Program-made: the position numbers and the translations under genes | Notes under the pieces: model-generated | What the model saw: only the letters and a program-made list of their open reading frames with translations | What the model was told of the DNA's origin: nothing | Database searches by the model: none | Part shown: one piece after another, positions 28,260 through 37,804 of the stretch | Layout: every line of letters starts with the position of its first letter | Numbering within the stretch: the first letter of the stretch is position 1 | Assembly: GCA_945919075.1 (NCBI GenBank) | Contig: CAMEIX010000004.1 | Location: 1-64,000, forward strand | Direction: 5' to 3' | DNA length: 64,000 bases | Source: an uncultured Lachnospiraceae bacterium | Lineage (GTDB): Bacteria; Bacillota; Clostridia; Lachnospirales; Lachnospiraceae

Positions 28260-29777
28260 TCAGGGCATATAACTGTCATTCCCTCTTGCATCATAGGCCC
28301 TAATATTAATCACCTTGGTATTTGCCGGAATCATCACATAGGACCCTTCTCCGGCTGCAACGATTTCTGAGGGACTGACATATTCTCCGGCTGTCATCGG
28401 CGGAACCATAGTATTATCTCCGTCAATATTGTATCCCGGGCTGGAAAAACCAAGTAAATAAGTTCTGCCGGTATTATAATTTAGCACATTACCATTCTCA
28501 TCAAAACACTCTAAATCCGTAAACCAGGCTGCGGAATCCTTATCGTTTTGGCAGACACTTCCATTTGCATACAAATATACATAATCCACGTTTCCTTCTA
28601 CCGGTTTGGTTCTGAAATTTCCTAGAACCATACGGATACTGCTGTCATAACAACTTCCACTGGAATAATCCTGTAAAATCTGTATTGTCTTCCCGGGTCT
28701 TGCCTCATTATCAATTATTTCGGAGTAGAGCACGTCTTTCTCCTCCATGGCATAAATATGAATTTTACTTACGTTTCCCAGTATATCGTTAGGAATATGT
28801 ACACGAAGCCGATACGTCACTTCCCCGGTGGCATCCTCTGCAAGGTTAAATGCATGAAGTTCCCGACTGCTTATACCTTCAGTAGTATAAAAACATATTG
28901 CAAGAGTAATGGTATCCAGATTGCGTTCATTATTTCGCATTGTAAAATTAACCGCAACATCCTCTCCGTCCTGTTTAATCGATTTCACCTGCGCACATAC
29001 GGTCTCCTCTTTTTCATAAAAATCGCAGATTATATCCGGATACTCTACCATTACTTCTCCGTACTTGGTTTCCAAAAATACCCGATTCAAGTCAGGGTCC
29101 GACTCTTCGGGTATGTCCTCCGGTTTATTCTCTGAGGCTTTCTCATTGCTTTCGCCACTTCTTCCGTTTCCCCCACTTAATAATAAAACGAGAACCAGTA
29201 CAATCAATACTACCACTAACCCACTCAGGACGAAGACCCAGGCCGGCACCTTTTTATCCGGTTCACGATAAACCACGTAGCCCGGTCCCGCCCCTTCTAT
29301 CGGGCCTCCGGAGACATCCCCGATTTCTTCCATCGTTGTCTGTATCACCGTATTGGTATTGGCTATGTTAATTCCCTTGGCGGTAAAAAGCTTCTTGAAT
29401 GCTTCTTCCGGATTCTTATATTTTTCCCACCAGATAGCCTGAAGACGGTTCATTCGCATTGCCATGCCATCCGGAAGGCTGACATCCTCCAGATACACCA
29501 AAAGCTGGCTCTTGTCCAAATCCCTGGCATAATTGAGTTCATCCTTACAGTTCTTGGATGCTATGTAATTTCCGCTGATAAAGGCAATGAAATAAGCACA
29601 GTTTTTAATATGTGCTGCTATGTTTTCATCCCATTCCGTACCGGGGTCGATACCGCCGTCATACCAGATATTATATCCCTCATTACGCAGGCGCCCCATA
29701 ATATCCTTTACCCTTATGGAGTCCTTGTGTGCATAACTTATGAAGATATACGGTTTTGTTTCATCAAACTTTGCCAT
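28260..29777 (-). CDS. TIR-domain transmembrane protein
   Basis: A 505-residue protein with an N-terminal TIR domain (about 8-135; PYIFISYAHKDS, GYNIWYDGGIDPG, FISGNYIASKNCKDELNYA). The family NADase Glu is present as E80 in CKDEL. A short linker is followed by one strong transmembrane helix (about 178-200) and an acidic external domain of about 300 residues. GTGGGG lies just upstream of the ATG. Bacterial TIR proteins are often NAD-consuming immune effectors, but this membrane-anchored form with an outside domain could be a sensor. Neighbouring genes do not settle it. Confidence 0.82.
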   Translation of the reverse strand: MAKFDETKPYIFISYAHKDSIRVKDIMGRLRNEGYNIWYDGGIDPGTEWDENIAAHIKNCAYFIAFISGNYIASKNCKDELNYARDLDKSQLLVYLEDVSLPDGMAMRMNRLQAIWWEKYKNPEEAFKKLFTAKGINIANTNTVIQTTMEEIGDVSGGPIEGAGPGYVVYREPDKKVPAWVFVLSGLVVVLIVLVLVLLLSGGNGRSGESNEKASENKPEDIPEESDPDLNRVFLETKYGEVMVEYPDIICDFYEKEETVCAQVKSIKQDGEDVAVNFTMRNNERNLDTITLAICFYTTEGISSRELHAFNLAEDATGEVTYRLRVHIPNDILGNVSKIHIYAMEEKDVLYSEIIDNEARPGKTIQILQDYSSGSCYDSSIRMVLGNFRTKPVEGNVDYVYLYANGSVCQNDKDSAAWFTDLECFDENGNVLNYNTGRTYLLGFSSPGYNIDGDNTMVPPMTAGEYVSPSEIVAAGEGSYVMIPANTKVINIRAYDARGNDSYMP

Positions 29778-29807
29778 TCTTTACCCCACTCAATTCACGT
29801 TCAAGGC

Positions 29808-29844
29808 AAAACGGCTCCCGCGTTAAAACTGCGGAAACCGTTTT
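29808..29844 (-). terminator. Terminator of the giant surface-protein gene
   Basis: On the minus strand AAAACGG...CCGC can pair with GCGG...CCGTTTT, a long imperfect stem 14 nt past the surface-protein stop codon. No separate promoter for the TIR gene is evident downstream. Confidence 0.65.
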
Positions 29845-29858
29845 ATTTCAAATGCCTT

Positions 29859-32800
29859 TTACTTCTTAACGGTAACAGTAATATTAGTCTTTACATTTTT
29901 GGAAATACCATCTGCACCTGTTAACATAATTTCCACGGGAATCGTGTAATTCTTACCCTTTAAGGTAGTACTTACCGCATCCCTGTCAACAAGTCTTATT
30001 GTAACATCAGCGGCCTGGTCTCCGGACTTCTTCTGAACCTTGTCAACTACAAAGTCCGCCTTACCGTCTTTATTTACATCAAGACTTCCTGTAATACTAT
30101 CGATATGATAATAACCGCTACTTAGGGTGACTTCATAAACTCTGGTAACCTTTTCATTGGAAAGGTACATAATCTGTGACTTTGGAACAACCTTAACCCC
30201 GATTGTAGACTGCTTTAATTTAAGCTTATAAGGCTTGCTGCTGATGATTTCCGTTGTAACGCCGTCCTTCATCTTTAATGTAAACTTAAACTGAAGATTA
30301 TACACAAAGCCGGCCTTTAATCTACCTTCCATACCCCTTTTGGGTACTAAATACCAGCCCTGACCTGCATCACTCCACCAAATTTCAAAGTACTTAGCAT
30401 AGTCACCGATTACTTCTCTTCCAACCACTTCGTAGTTACTGTTTACGTTCGAGAATTTGTAATTTAATTTTATTGCGTTCTTGTAGAATTCCCAACTATC
30501 AAACATGGGATATTTTGCAAGGTCAATGCCTCCGGATGCTGACACACTTACCGTAGGGTTCTTAGCCGTTGTTTTAACCTTTAATACACATGCTTTTCCT
30601 TTTATCTCTTTGCCTGTTACAGTATTTACAAATACAGGCGTTACATCAAAGGAATACGTGGCATCTTTTGTAAACTTCTTATTCAATGCTTTCAGATTGT
30701 TTAACTTTACATCAAGATACTTCTTATCGCCTAATGTAAAGGTGAAAACATTCTCCTCAATAAGTTTCTGCGCTTCTGCATTTTTACCGGTAATGATGAC
30801 ATCCTTCAGTATTGCACCATTCTGAGCATTCTTCACCTTTAATACGGTGGTGTCCGTTCCGGGAAGGTTCCAGTTAAACGTCATATTAGGTTTTTCAAGA
30901 ACCAGTACCGGTGACACATTATTAATCTTATGCTTAACCTCTACCTTCTCTCTCCAGTAATTGGAGCGAAGGGAAATAACCAGATTTTCAACCTTATTCT
31001 CGCCGGTATACTCATATTCTATATAATCGCTGTAATCGGAAGTAGGATATACATTTACTTCTTCAATATTACTCTTATAGGAACTGTAATAATATTTGCT
31101 TTCCTGGTCATGGTACTGAATTCTCATCTTAACATCCTTCTGGTACAGATAGAAGGATGCCTTGTTGATTCCACATTCCGTACTGATGGTTGTCTGTGCA
31201 TCTACCGTTACAATATTGGGAAGCTTGTAGCAGGTTTTAATCTTAAAGTTCTCAATCTTAACCGTATCCCGATATCCTCTGAAGATAAACTCAAGAGTAC
31301 CGGTCGTAGTGCCGGCTGCCGGAACCTTACCATCCATTTCGAGAGCAGAGGTATCCACATGGGAACACCATTTTTTCTTTGACTGATTATAGTAAATATA
31401 TTTTCCAACTCCGAAACCGATTGCATCTTTCGAATTATCAATCCAGTTCACAGTAGGATTATAGATATAATCTCCGGTAAAGGTATATGCAATATTATCG
31501 TTCTCTCTCAACATATAGAAAGTATTAATGTTATCGGAAACAGCACTTACCTTCACAGGTTTATTCATAACCGTCACGGTTACCGGATAAGAATAAACTT
31601 CGTCACTTGCTTCTGTTTCAATGACAAGCCACATTTCATATTTACCGGCCTTCATATCCGCATCAATGGGCATTGCAAGAATATCTCTCTTGTCTCCCAC
31701 ACCCATTCTTTCATAGAAATTAAAATCGGTTGCCGCTAATCCTTTTTCCTTTTCTTTCTCAAAGGTCTTCTGGGTTTTCTTATAGAATTTCCAGTCCGTA
31801 ATCTTATTGTCATAAGCTTCTACAATTTCTGTAAATCCATAATATTTGTATGCTATGTCGCGGCCTTCATAAATCGTGTAATCAAGAGCAGTATTAACGG
31901 ATACCTTATTTCCATCCACATGGGGTGCGATATTCTTTACTTCCACAATAAAGGAATAGCTTGCACCTGCCGCATCCGTACTCTTTACGGTAATGATTGC
32001 ATTTCCCTCTCCTTTAATGAGAAGTTTTGCATTCTGGGTATCGTTTTTGCTTGCCGGTGTAATCTGCGCCACGGAATTATCTGTGGATGTCCAGATTAAT
32101 TTCGGTGCATTTACTTCCCTCTCATCATAATCATAGGTAAATGCCTTTAAATTAATGGTTCTCTTAATATCCTTTGTGGAATCCAGTAAAAGTCCCTCTT
32201 CCTCAATAAATTCTGCAGGATCTTCGGAGGTATTCTGCACCTTAATATTTCTTACATAGGGAGATTCGACTGCATTCAATACGATGGTACTGTCTACAAT
32301 GGATTTCTGGTAAGAGTCTGACCACACATCTGCATTTAATGTATAGGAACCCGGTTTTGTGGCACTTACTTCATAAATTGCAGAAGTATCATCCCAGCTT
32401 ACCAAATCCACAATACAATCTTCCGATTGTGCTTTCAGTTGTTTGCTTAAATCCTCTCTGTTAATCAGTCCCACATAGGAGAAGCTAATCTTAATCTGAA
32501 TTTTATCAATACCATCTGCCGTTACATTGTAGTTGGTCTTACTTAAATCTTCTACAGCAAAGTTCTTAATCTCTGCAAGTCCTACATTGATTGTCTGGGT
32601 AATAGGATACTGATCATCCTTTGCATAGTATGCGTTAAAAGCATAAGTCTGTGTCTTTCTTAATGCAAACAATGCGACATTTTCATTTTCCCATTTCCAG
32701 CCATCTTTCAGTTCTACATCCGAAAGATATTTATCCTCATTGGTGTAAATATACATATCCGCATCATTTGTTTCAGGAAGCGTTCTTACATTTACATAAA

Positions 32801-35498
32801 TAACCGCATCGGAATAATACTCACTGTCATACGCACTTCCCTCTTTAGGAGAAATGGTAATTTTGATGGGTGATGTGGTAACACTGTCTGTAGTTAACTT
32901 AAAGTTCCTACTGTTCACAGTAATATTACTGTTAGGGTCAGGATCCATTGTGATATTGAAATCATTGTAATCCTTGATATCAGAACCATCAATTGATTTT
33001 AAGTTAATCTGATAAGTCTGATCTACTACCAGGACGTAAGTATTTTCCGAACCTTCTACTTCCACTGCGGGATAATTCTTATTGGTTAAGGATGCAACAT
33101 AAAATGCAGTTGTCTTGATATAGCTTTCGGTATTAATTCTTACTTTGTATTCACCACTGTTCAAATACAGTTTGGTTGTTCCGACAGCACCGAAGATAAT
33201 CTTATTTGTCTTAAGATCATAGTCTACAACAGAATTTCGCTCTGAAGAATAACCTGTTACCTCAACCGTCGTAACCTCATCTGTTTCAGGGACTGTACCG
33301 GTCAGAATAATGACATCAGACTCTGTTCCCTTTAATCCTTTTACAACATCATCTCCAACCGGTGTCTGACTGTCAGCATAAACCGCCTCAAAACTGCCCA
33401 CATACACCTTGACTGTAGCGGTAACATTTTCATCATATTTGGAGGTTGCAACAATTTCCGTTTCCCCTGTGGACACAGCGGTTACTTTGCCGTTTTCATC
33501 CACAATTGCAACGGTGGGATCCGCAGACTGCCAGATCATTTCATCGCAGGCACCCTCATTTACAATCGGCTTTAATACTATATTTCCTACATTCTCTTCT
33601 TCTGCCTGTGCCACATTCAGATAAATTTCTTCTTCATCAAATTTTACAGAAGTAGGCGCTGTTGCCACAGGTGTTTTGAAGGAATAATCGTTTTCCGAAC
33701 ATGTAACCCTCTTAATGCATACATATTCGCCATATTCTTTCACATAGAGCGAATACTCGGCTATGTAATAGGTGGTATCGGAGGAAAGCCCTCTGATAGA
33801 GAAGCTGTCCTTGTAATTTTCATCCCGGTATAAGCTTACATTTTTCTCATATTCATTGCTAAAGAGCATTTTCAGGTCAACCTGTCTGTCAAGCTTACTG
33901 CCCTCTAACTGCACATTTAAATACTCTCTGTTATATAAACTTCTCACGGTATCGGGAGTTACTTTAAGAGTATATTGGCAAAGATTGGTTTTAAAGGTTC
34001 CTTCTTCATACTGGAGTGGAAGGACTTGATCATCTGCTGTGGTTCTATCCCACTTGGAATTTAAGATTGCTCTGTATTCGTACTCGGTATCCTGCTTTAA
34101 ATCCTTAAAGACTAAATCAAAGCTGTTACCCTGATCGTAAGAAGCATTCTTAGCCTCTACCCATTCTTCTGTTCCCTTTTCACGTACAAAAACATGGATA
34201 ACACTCTGCACACCACTTAAATTATTTTCGGTATAGCTTGCCTTGATTAATGCAGTCTGATATCCTGCACTGCAAACCGTCTTTAATTCTCTGGGGTCTT
34301 CCGGAGTCTTAAAGGAACCTGTAATCTTATGGCCTTCCTTCGTAATCAAATCAGGATCATTAATATTCCAGTCATCCCCAATGGCAAGAACATACTCATA
34401 TTCGGTAAGAGGATCCAGTTCATTCATTCTAAACTCTCTGGAAAATGCCTCTTTTCTATCATTTTGCTTCTGATTTCTCCATTCCGTTTCCCCTTTCTTA
34501 CGAAGGAAAAGATAACTCTTGGTATCTACATCATCCCTTCCCCCACTTACTGCGATATTGAAGGATGCATAGCAGTACTGAATATCCTCAGAAGTCAGTT
34601 TCAGGGTTCTGGTATCCTTTATGGTTTTAAAATTAAAACTGTATAAATAGGGCTGGAACTGATCCCTGATTCCGGCAAAATAAACGGTATATTCGGTATC
34701 TTCTTTTAACCCGGTCATTACCAGGTTATCCTTAAGTAAGTCAATGCCATCACCGCCGACATTGGCTTTTACAGGTTCACCACCCTTTTCCCGGATATAA
34801 GGATATACTTTTAATTGATTGATCCCGGCTTCCGCTAATTTCTCTTTATCTGCCACATTTAACTGATACTCTGCGGAAAACCAGGTTACCAGTTTCTCCT
34901 CATGTGTGACGGAAACAGCCTTCGTGGTAAAGGATGTTACTGCTTCGCCAATGATTGTATTATCATGTCGAAGTGCAATTTTAAGATCATACTGAACACC
35001 GGGAGTTAGTGACTGCCAATTATATTGAATACCTGATACAACGACCTGATTATTTGAATCAAGTCCTTCATACCATTTAAACTGCTGATACTTACTATCC
35101 TCCATAACAGAAGGCTTAATATAAACATCCACATTATTACTTCCATCCGGCGCATTTTCTCCGATTTTTTCCAGAGTAAATGTCATATCGGCTGTGATAT
35201 AGGACGCATTAAAATCGGCTGTGTACGTAAAGGCATTATTTGTCGCCACAGCTGATGCCGTAATCCCTGTTGTTGAAGTATCCACGCTCTGTGTTGCGTC
35301 TTCCACCGGTTCCGACTCCATTTGGGGAGCATCCGACTCTTCCTCAAGTCCTTCCGCTTCCGTAACTGCAACCCACTCCTCGCCGGATGTGTTCGATTCC
35401 GCAGCCTTTACTGCGAAAGAATCCAGTCCTACTGATGTGACAATCATCATAACGGACAGAATCCATGAAATCGCCCTGAGTTTCCACTTGTTTCTCAT
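29859..35498 (-). CDS. Giant secreted surface protein with Ig-like (BIG2) and FnIII-like domains
   Basis: An 1879-residue exported protein. The signal peptide (hydrophobic ISWILSVMMIVTSVG, cleavage near VKAAES) is followed by an acidic Glu/Ser/Thr stretch. About 60-610 holds a series of FnIII-like repeats with recurring 'L..dTeYeY' turns. BIG2-type Ig-like domains lie near 616-703 (MIWQSADPTVAIVDENGKV) and near 1109-1189 (LIWTSTDNSVAQI). The C-terminal third is more beta-rich modules. There is no LPXTG motif, transmembrane tail or SLH domain, so wall attachment is unexplained. AAGGAGG precedes the ATG. Adhesin or matrix role is inference. Confidence 0.83.
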   Translation of the reverse strand: MRNKWKLRAISWILSVMMIVTSVGLDSFAVKAAESNTSGEEWVAVTEAEGLEEESDAPQMESEPVEDATQSVDTSTTGITASAVATNNAFTYTADFNASYITADMTFTLEKIGENAPDGSNNVDVYIKPSVMEDSKYQQFKWYEGLDSNNQVVVSGIQYNWQSLTPGVQYDLKIALRHDNTIIGEAVTSFTTKAVSVTHEEKLVTWFSAEYQLNVADKEKLAEAGINQLKVYPYIREKGGEPVKANVGGDGIDLLKDNLVMTGLKEDTEYTVYFAGIRDQFQPYLYSFNFKTIKDTRTLKLTSEDIQYCYASFNIAVSGGRDDVDTKSYLFLRKKGETEWRNQKQNDRKEAFSREFRMNELDPLTEYEYVLAIGDDWNINDPDLITKEGHKITGSFKTPEDPRELKTVCSAGYQTALIKASYTENNLSGVQSVIHVFVREKGTEEWVEAKNASYDQGNSFDLVFKDLKQDTEYEYRAILNSKWDRTTADDQVLPLQYEEGTFKTNLCQYTLKVTPDTVRSLYNREYLNVQLEGSKLDRQVDLKMLFSNEYEKNVSLYRDENYKDSFSIRGLSSDTTYYIAEYSLYVKEYGEYVCIKRVTCSENDYSFKTPVATAPTSVKFDEEEIYLNVAQAEEENVGNIVLKPIVNEGACDEMIWQSADPTVAIVDENGKVTAVSTGETEIVATSKYDENVTATVKVYVGSFEAVYADSQTPVGDDVVKGLKGTESDVIILTGTVPETDEVTTVEVTGYSSERNSVVDYDLKTNKIIFGAVGTTKLYLNSGEYKVRINTESYIKTTAFYVASLTNKNYPAVEVEGSENTYVLVVDQTYQINLKSIDGSDIKDYNDFNITMDPDPNSNITVNSRNFKLTTDSVTTSPIKITISPKEGSAYDSEYYSDAVIYVNVRTLPETNDADMYIYTNEDKYLSDVELKDGWKWENENVALFALRKTQTYAFNAYYAKDDQYPITQTINVGLAEIKNFAVEDLSKTNYNVTADGIDKIQIKISFSYVGLINREDLSKQLKAQSEDCIVDLVSWDDTSAIYEVSATKPGSYTLNADVWSDSYQKSIVDSTIVLNAVESPYVRNIKVQNTSEDPAEFIEEEGLLLDSTKDIKRTINLKAFTYDYDEREVNAPKLIWTSTDNSVAQITPASKNDTQNAKLLIKGEGNAIITVKSTDAAGASYSFIVEVKNIAPHVDGNKVSVNTALDYTIYEGRDIAYKYYGFTEIVEAYDNKITDWKFYKKTQKTFEKEKEKGLAATDFNFYERMGVGDKRDILAMPIDADMKAGKYEMWLVIETEASDEVYSYPVTVTVMNKPVKVSAVSDNINTFYMLRENDNIAYTFTGDYIYNPTVNWIDNSKDAIGFGVGKYIYYNQSKKKWCSHVDTSALEMDGKVPAAGTTTGTLEFIFRGYRDTVKIENFKIKTCYKLPNIVTVDAQTTISTECGINKASFYLYQKDVKMRIQYHDQESKYYYSSYKSNIEEVNVYPTSDYSDYIEYEYTGENKVENLVISLRSNYWREKVEVKHKINNVSPVLVLEKPNMTFNWNLPGTDTTVLKVKNAQNGAILKDVIITGKNAEAQKLIEENVFTFTLGDKKYLDVKLNNLKALNKKFTKDATYSFDVTPVFVNTVTGKEIKGKACVLKVKTTAKNPTVSVSASGGIDLAKYPMFDSWEFYKNAIKLNYKFSNVNSNYEVVGREVIGDYAKYFEIWWSDAGQGWYLVPKRGMEGRLKAGFVYNLQFKFTLKMKDGVTTEIISSKPYKLKLKQSTIGVKVVPKSQIMYLSNEKVTRVYEVTLSSGYYHIDSITGSLDVNKDGKADFVVDKVQKKSGDQAADVTIRLVDRDAVSTTLKGKNYTIPVEIMLTGADGISKNVKTNITVTVKK

Positions 35499-35573
35499 AA
35501 AAAAGTTCCTCCTTATTCCTATAAATCACGGCTTACAGCCATTCATTTATCGAAAGTTCTTTCACGCTATACT

Positions 35574-35603
35574 ATTATAGCATTATATGGAAGATAATAC
35601 CAA
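35574..35603 (-). promoter_or_regulatory. Candidate promoter of the giant surface-protein gene
   Basis: On the minus strand TTGGTA (35598-35603) and TATAAT (35574-35579) are separated by 18 nt; a second TATAAT lies a few bases upstream. The leader is about 70 nt with no recognised riboswitch. Confidence 0.45.
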
Positions 35604-35642
35604 CTATTTTTCTGTTGTATTTATTAAAAGTCAGCCACTCGC

Positions 35643-35670
35643 TTGTATTATTTTTCAATTTCTCTATAAT
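35643..35670 (+). promoter_or_regulatory. Promoter of the serine hydrolase gene
   Basis: TTGTAT (35643-35648) and TATAAT (35665-35670) are separated by 16 nt, about 47 nt upstream of the ATG. Confidence 0.55.
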
Positions 35671-35716
35671 GTTATTTGATACAATTTGTAAATTTACCTG
35701 GGAAAAGGGATGGATT

Positions 35717-37210
35717 ATGAACTTAAAAAGAACCAGTTTGGAAATTGCTAAAATAGATAAAAAGGGAATTGATGCTTTCTTAGAAGATATTACCCAAAAA
35801 GGCATTGAGCTTCATGACTTATACCTGCTACGTGGAGAATATGTATGTTATGAAGCCAGTTTCATGCCCTATAAAAATACGGATTTGCACATGCTCTACT
35901 CACTGAGTAAGGCTTTTACCGCCATCGGTATCGGCTTTGCACTAAGCGAAGGACTGCTTCATTTAGAGGATACTCTTTATTCTTATTTCAAAGAAGATTT
36001 GGCTACATACTTTGATAAGAAGATGCTAACCGATAATTTTAGCAATCCCATAGGTGAGAAGGCAAAAAGAATTACTATTGAGCATATGCTTACCATGAAT
36101 ACCGGTCAGGAAGCGGAACCTCCCATATTAAATTATGAGTTTGAGGGAAACTGGATTGCAAAATTTTTGCAGATTGAACCTGTCCATGAGCCGGGCAGCT
36201 TCTTCTTTTATGATACCACTGCTACATATTGCTTGTCCGCTCTTATCACCAAAATTACAGGACAAACCTTAGCTGACTATTTATATCCCCGCTTTTTTGC
36301 TCCTTTAGGCATAGAGGATTATGCCTGGGACAAATCCCCTGCGGGATGTAGTCTGGGCGGCATCGGCTTAAACCTTTCCATCGAAAGTATTGCAAAGCTG
36401 GGTGTATTTCTTTTACAGGAAGGTAAATTTAACGGTAAACAGCTTTTAGACGCCGCTTATCTAAAACGTATGACTTCAAATCTGGTGGCTTCCATTGGTG
36501 GTGATGTCTATGATAACGGAAATAACTGGGGTGTGGGCTATGGCTATCAGATTTGGCAATGTATTCCTGACGGTTACTATCGAGGCGATGGCGCTTACGG
36601 TCAGTTTGCCATTGTTTCCCCAAAAGACAATCTGGTCATTGCTACCCTCTCTGGTACCGAAGACATGGGAGGGCTAATGGATTCCATGTGGAAATATCTT
36701 CTTCCCGCATGTGCCCCTATTGATGTAGCTACTCTTACGGAAGCAGCTTCCACGAAGGAAACTTTTACTGTTCCTGTATTAGAAGGCAGTGATATTTTAC
36801 CGGTTTCACTTCCTGCTATTTTTACAGTAGTTCCAAATGAAGAAAATATAGCATCTCTACGTTTTAGCATGGACGAAAAAAAGGTCCTTTCCATCACCTG
36901 CTATTTTCAGGACGGAAAAGACCATACATTAAATTTTGGTTATAAAGCTTTCGAGGATAACCGCATACCGGGCCAAAAGTATGCAAATTACTATACCTGC
37001 GGTGATATCACCACTTCCAACACTGCCGGCTGTTATGCCTTTTTTGATAATGCTTTATACCTAAAGCTTTGTCACTTAAACGGTCCTTTAGGCATTTTAG
37101 CTATTTGCAGGTTTACTGATGACGGGCTTACTATAGATGTTTCCAAAGCCCGCAGTATGTCACCTAAAACGTCTTATCACTTTGAGGCAGAACGCAAACC
37201 ATCGGCTTAG
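35717..37210 (+). CDS. Serine hydrolase of the class C beta-lactamase / PBP-like family
   Basis: A 497-residue cytosolic-looking protein. The SxxK motif is seen as YSLSKAFTAIG and the second-motif Tyr as FFYDTTATY; GYQIWQ and GDGAYGQ sit where the third motif lies. No signal peptide is present if the ATG with AAAGGG 7 nt upstream is used, so it is probably an esterase or peptidase, not a true beta-lactamase. The last 120 residues form an additional beta domain. It stands alone between its own promoter and terminator. Confidence 0.82.
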   Translation: MNLKRTSLEIAKIDKKGIDAFLEDITQKGIELHDLYLLRGEYVCYEASFMPYKNTDLHMLYSLSKAFTAIGIGFALSEGLLHLEDTLYSYFKEDLATYFDKKMLTDNFSNPIGEKAKRITIEHMLTMNTGQEAEPPILNYEFEGNWIAKFLQIEPVHEPGSFFFYDTTATYCLSALITKITGQTLADYLYPRFFAPLGIEDYAWDKSPAGCSLGGIGLNLSIESIAKLGVFLLQEGKFNGKQLLDAAYLKRMTSNLVASIGGDVYDNGNNWGVGYGYQIWQCIPDGYYRGDGAYGQFAIVSPKDNLVIATLSGTEDMGGLMDSMWKYLLPACAPIDVATLTEAASTKETFTVPVLEGSDILPVSLPAIFTVVPNEENIASLRFSMDEKKVLSITCYFQDGKDHTLNFGYKAFEDNRIPGQKYANYYTCGDITTSNTAGCYAFFDNALYLKLCHLNGPLGILAICRFTDDGLTIDVSKARSMSPKTSYHFEAERKPSA

Positions 37211-37228
37211 CCGGTGGTTTGTTTTAAT
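37194..37228 (+). terminator. Terminator spanning the hydrolase stop codon
   Basis: AAACCATCGGC and GCCGGTGGTTT pair around a 3-nt loop, with the TAG stop codon in the hairpin, followed by GTTTTAA. Confidence 0.75.
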
Positions 37229-37493
37229 CCCTCATTATGGCATTCCATTTTGCATTGGTCTCTTCCATTTCCTTCTTTTTCATGATGCGCTCACGGTCAC
37301 TCAAAATAGCAAGCATCTCATCCACGATTTCCGCTTCCGGAAGATTTACATAATGAGAAAGATAGCCTAACATTCTACCGGCTGTAAAATCCGTATTTAA
37401 GTTTTTGGTAATCAGGTCACTAAATTCTTCGGAGTAACCCTTGTCTATCAGAACTTCATAGAGTTCCAGGCTCATGGGCGATTTGGGTTTCAT
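37224..37493 (-). CDS. Small conserved hypothetical protein
   Basis: An 89-residue soluble, helix-rich protein beginning MKPKSPMSLELYEVLIDKGY and ending in a charged stretch rich in Glu, Lys and Arg. I know no function. Its ATG overlaps the stop codon of a truncated frame upstream (ATGA), the arrangement of a coupled two-gene unit whose first gene has lost its 5' part. Confidence 0.6.
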   Translation of the reverse strand: MKPKSPMSLELYEVLIDKGYSEEFSDLITKNLNTDFTAGRMLGYLSHYVNLPEAEIVDEMLAILSDRERIMKKKEMEETNAKWNAIMRD

Positions 37494-37729
37494 GTCATTT
37501 TTTCCCTTTTCCTTTTCTTTAAATATTCAGCCTTAAGTTTATCCATCTCTTTAAGTATTTCATTTTCTCTTTTTAAATACTCTAACTTAAAACCTTCCCT
37601 GATGTCAATATTGTCTATTCCCCCATTATCTCCATTATCTCCAACACAGGCCACGTATAAATCTGATTCATAAAACTCAAAAGGATTATAATTATTATCT
37701 CCCTCTCGGCAAATACAATCAAAAAGGAA
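37490..37729 (-). pseudogene. 5'-truncated gene coupled to the 89-residue protein
   Basis: An open frame of 79 codons with no usable start: the first in-frame ATG is in the last quarter. It reads ...NNYNPFEFYESDLYV, later a Lys/Glu-rich helix (LEYLKRENEILKEMDKLKAEYL), and ends with TGA overlapping the next ATG. Upstream in frame it runs directly into the helicase-gene terminator (a TGA lies in the stem). The natural reading is that arrival of the neighbouring segment removed its 5' end. Confidence 0.5.
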
Positions 37730-37761
37730 TCAGATAAGACGTATTCTCCTATCTGATTCCC
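37722..37761 (-). terminator. Terminator of the helicase-nuclease gene
   Basis: A perfect 11-bp stem: GGAATCAGATA at 37727-37737 and TATCTGATTCC at 37751-37761, followed on the minus strand by TTTTTGATT. It lies 44 nt after the stop codon. Confidence 0.85.
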
Positions 37762-37804
37762 ATGATACATTATTTACTGTCCCAAAACGTACTAATTAAA
37801 ACCT

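Noticed and set aside
35499..35600. c-di-GMP riboswitch before the giant surface protein
   Set aside because: I looked for the GACGCAAAGC core and found none in this leader.
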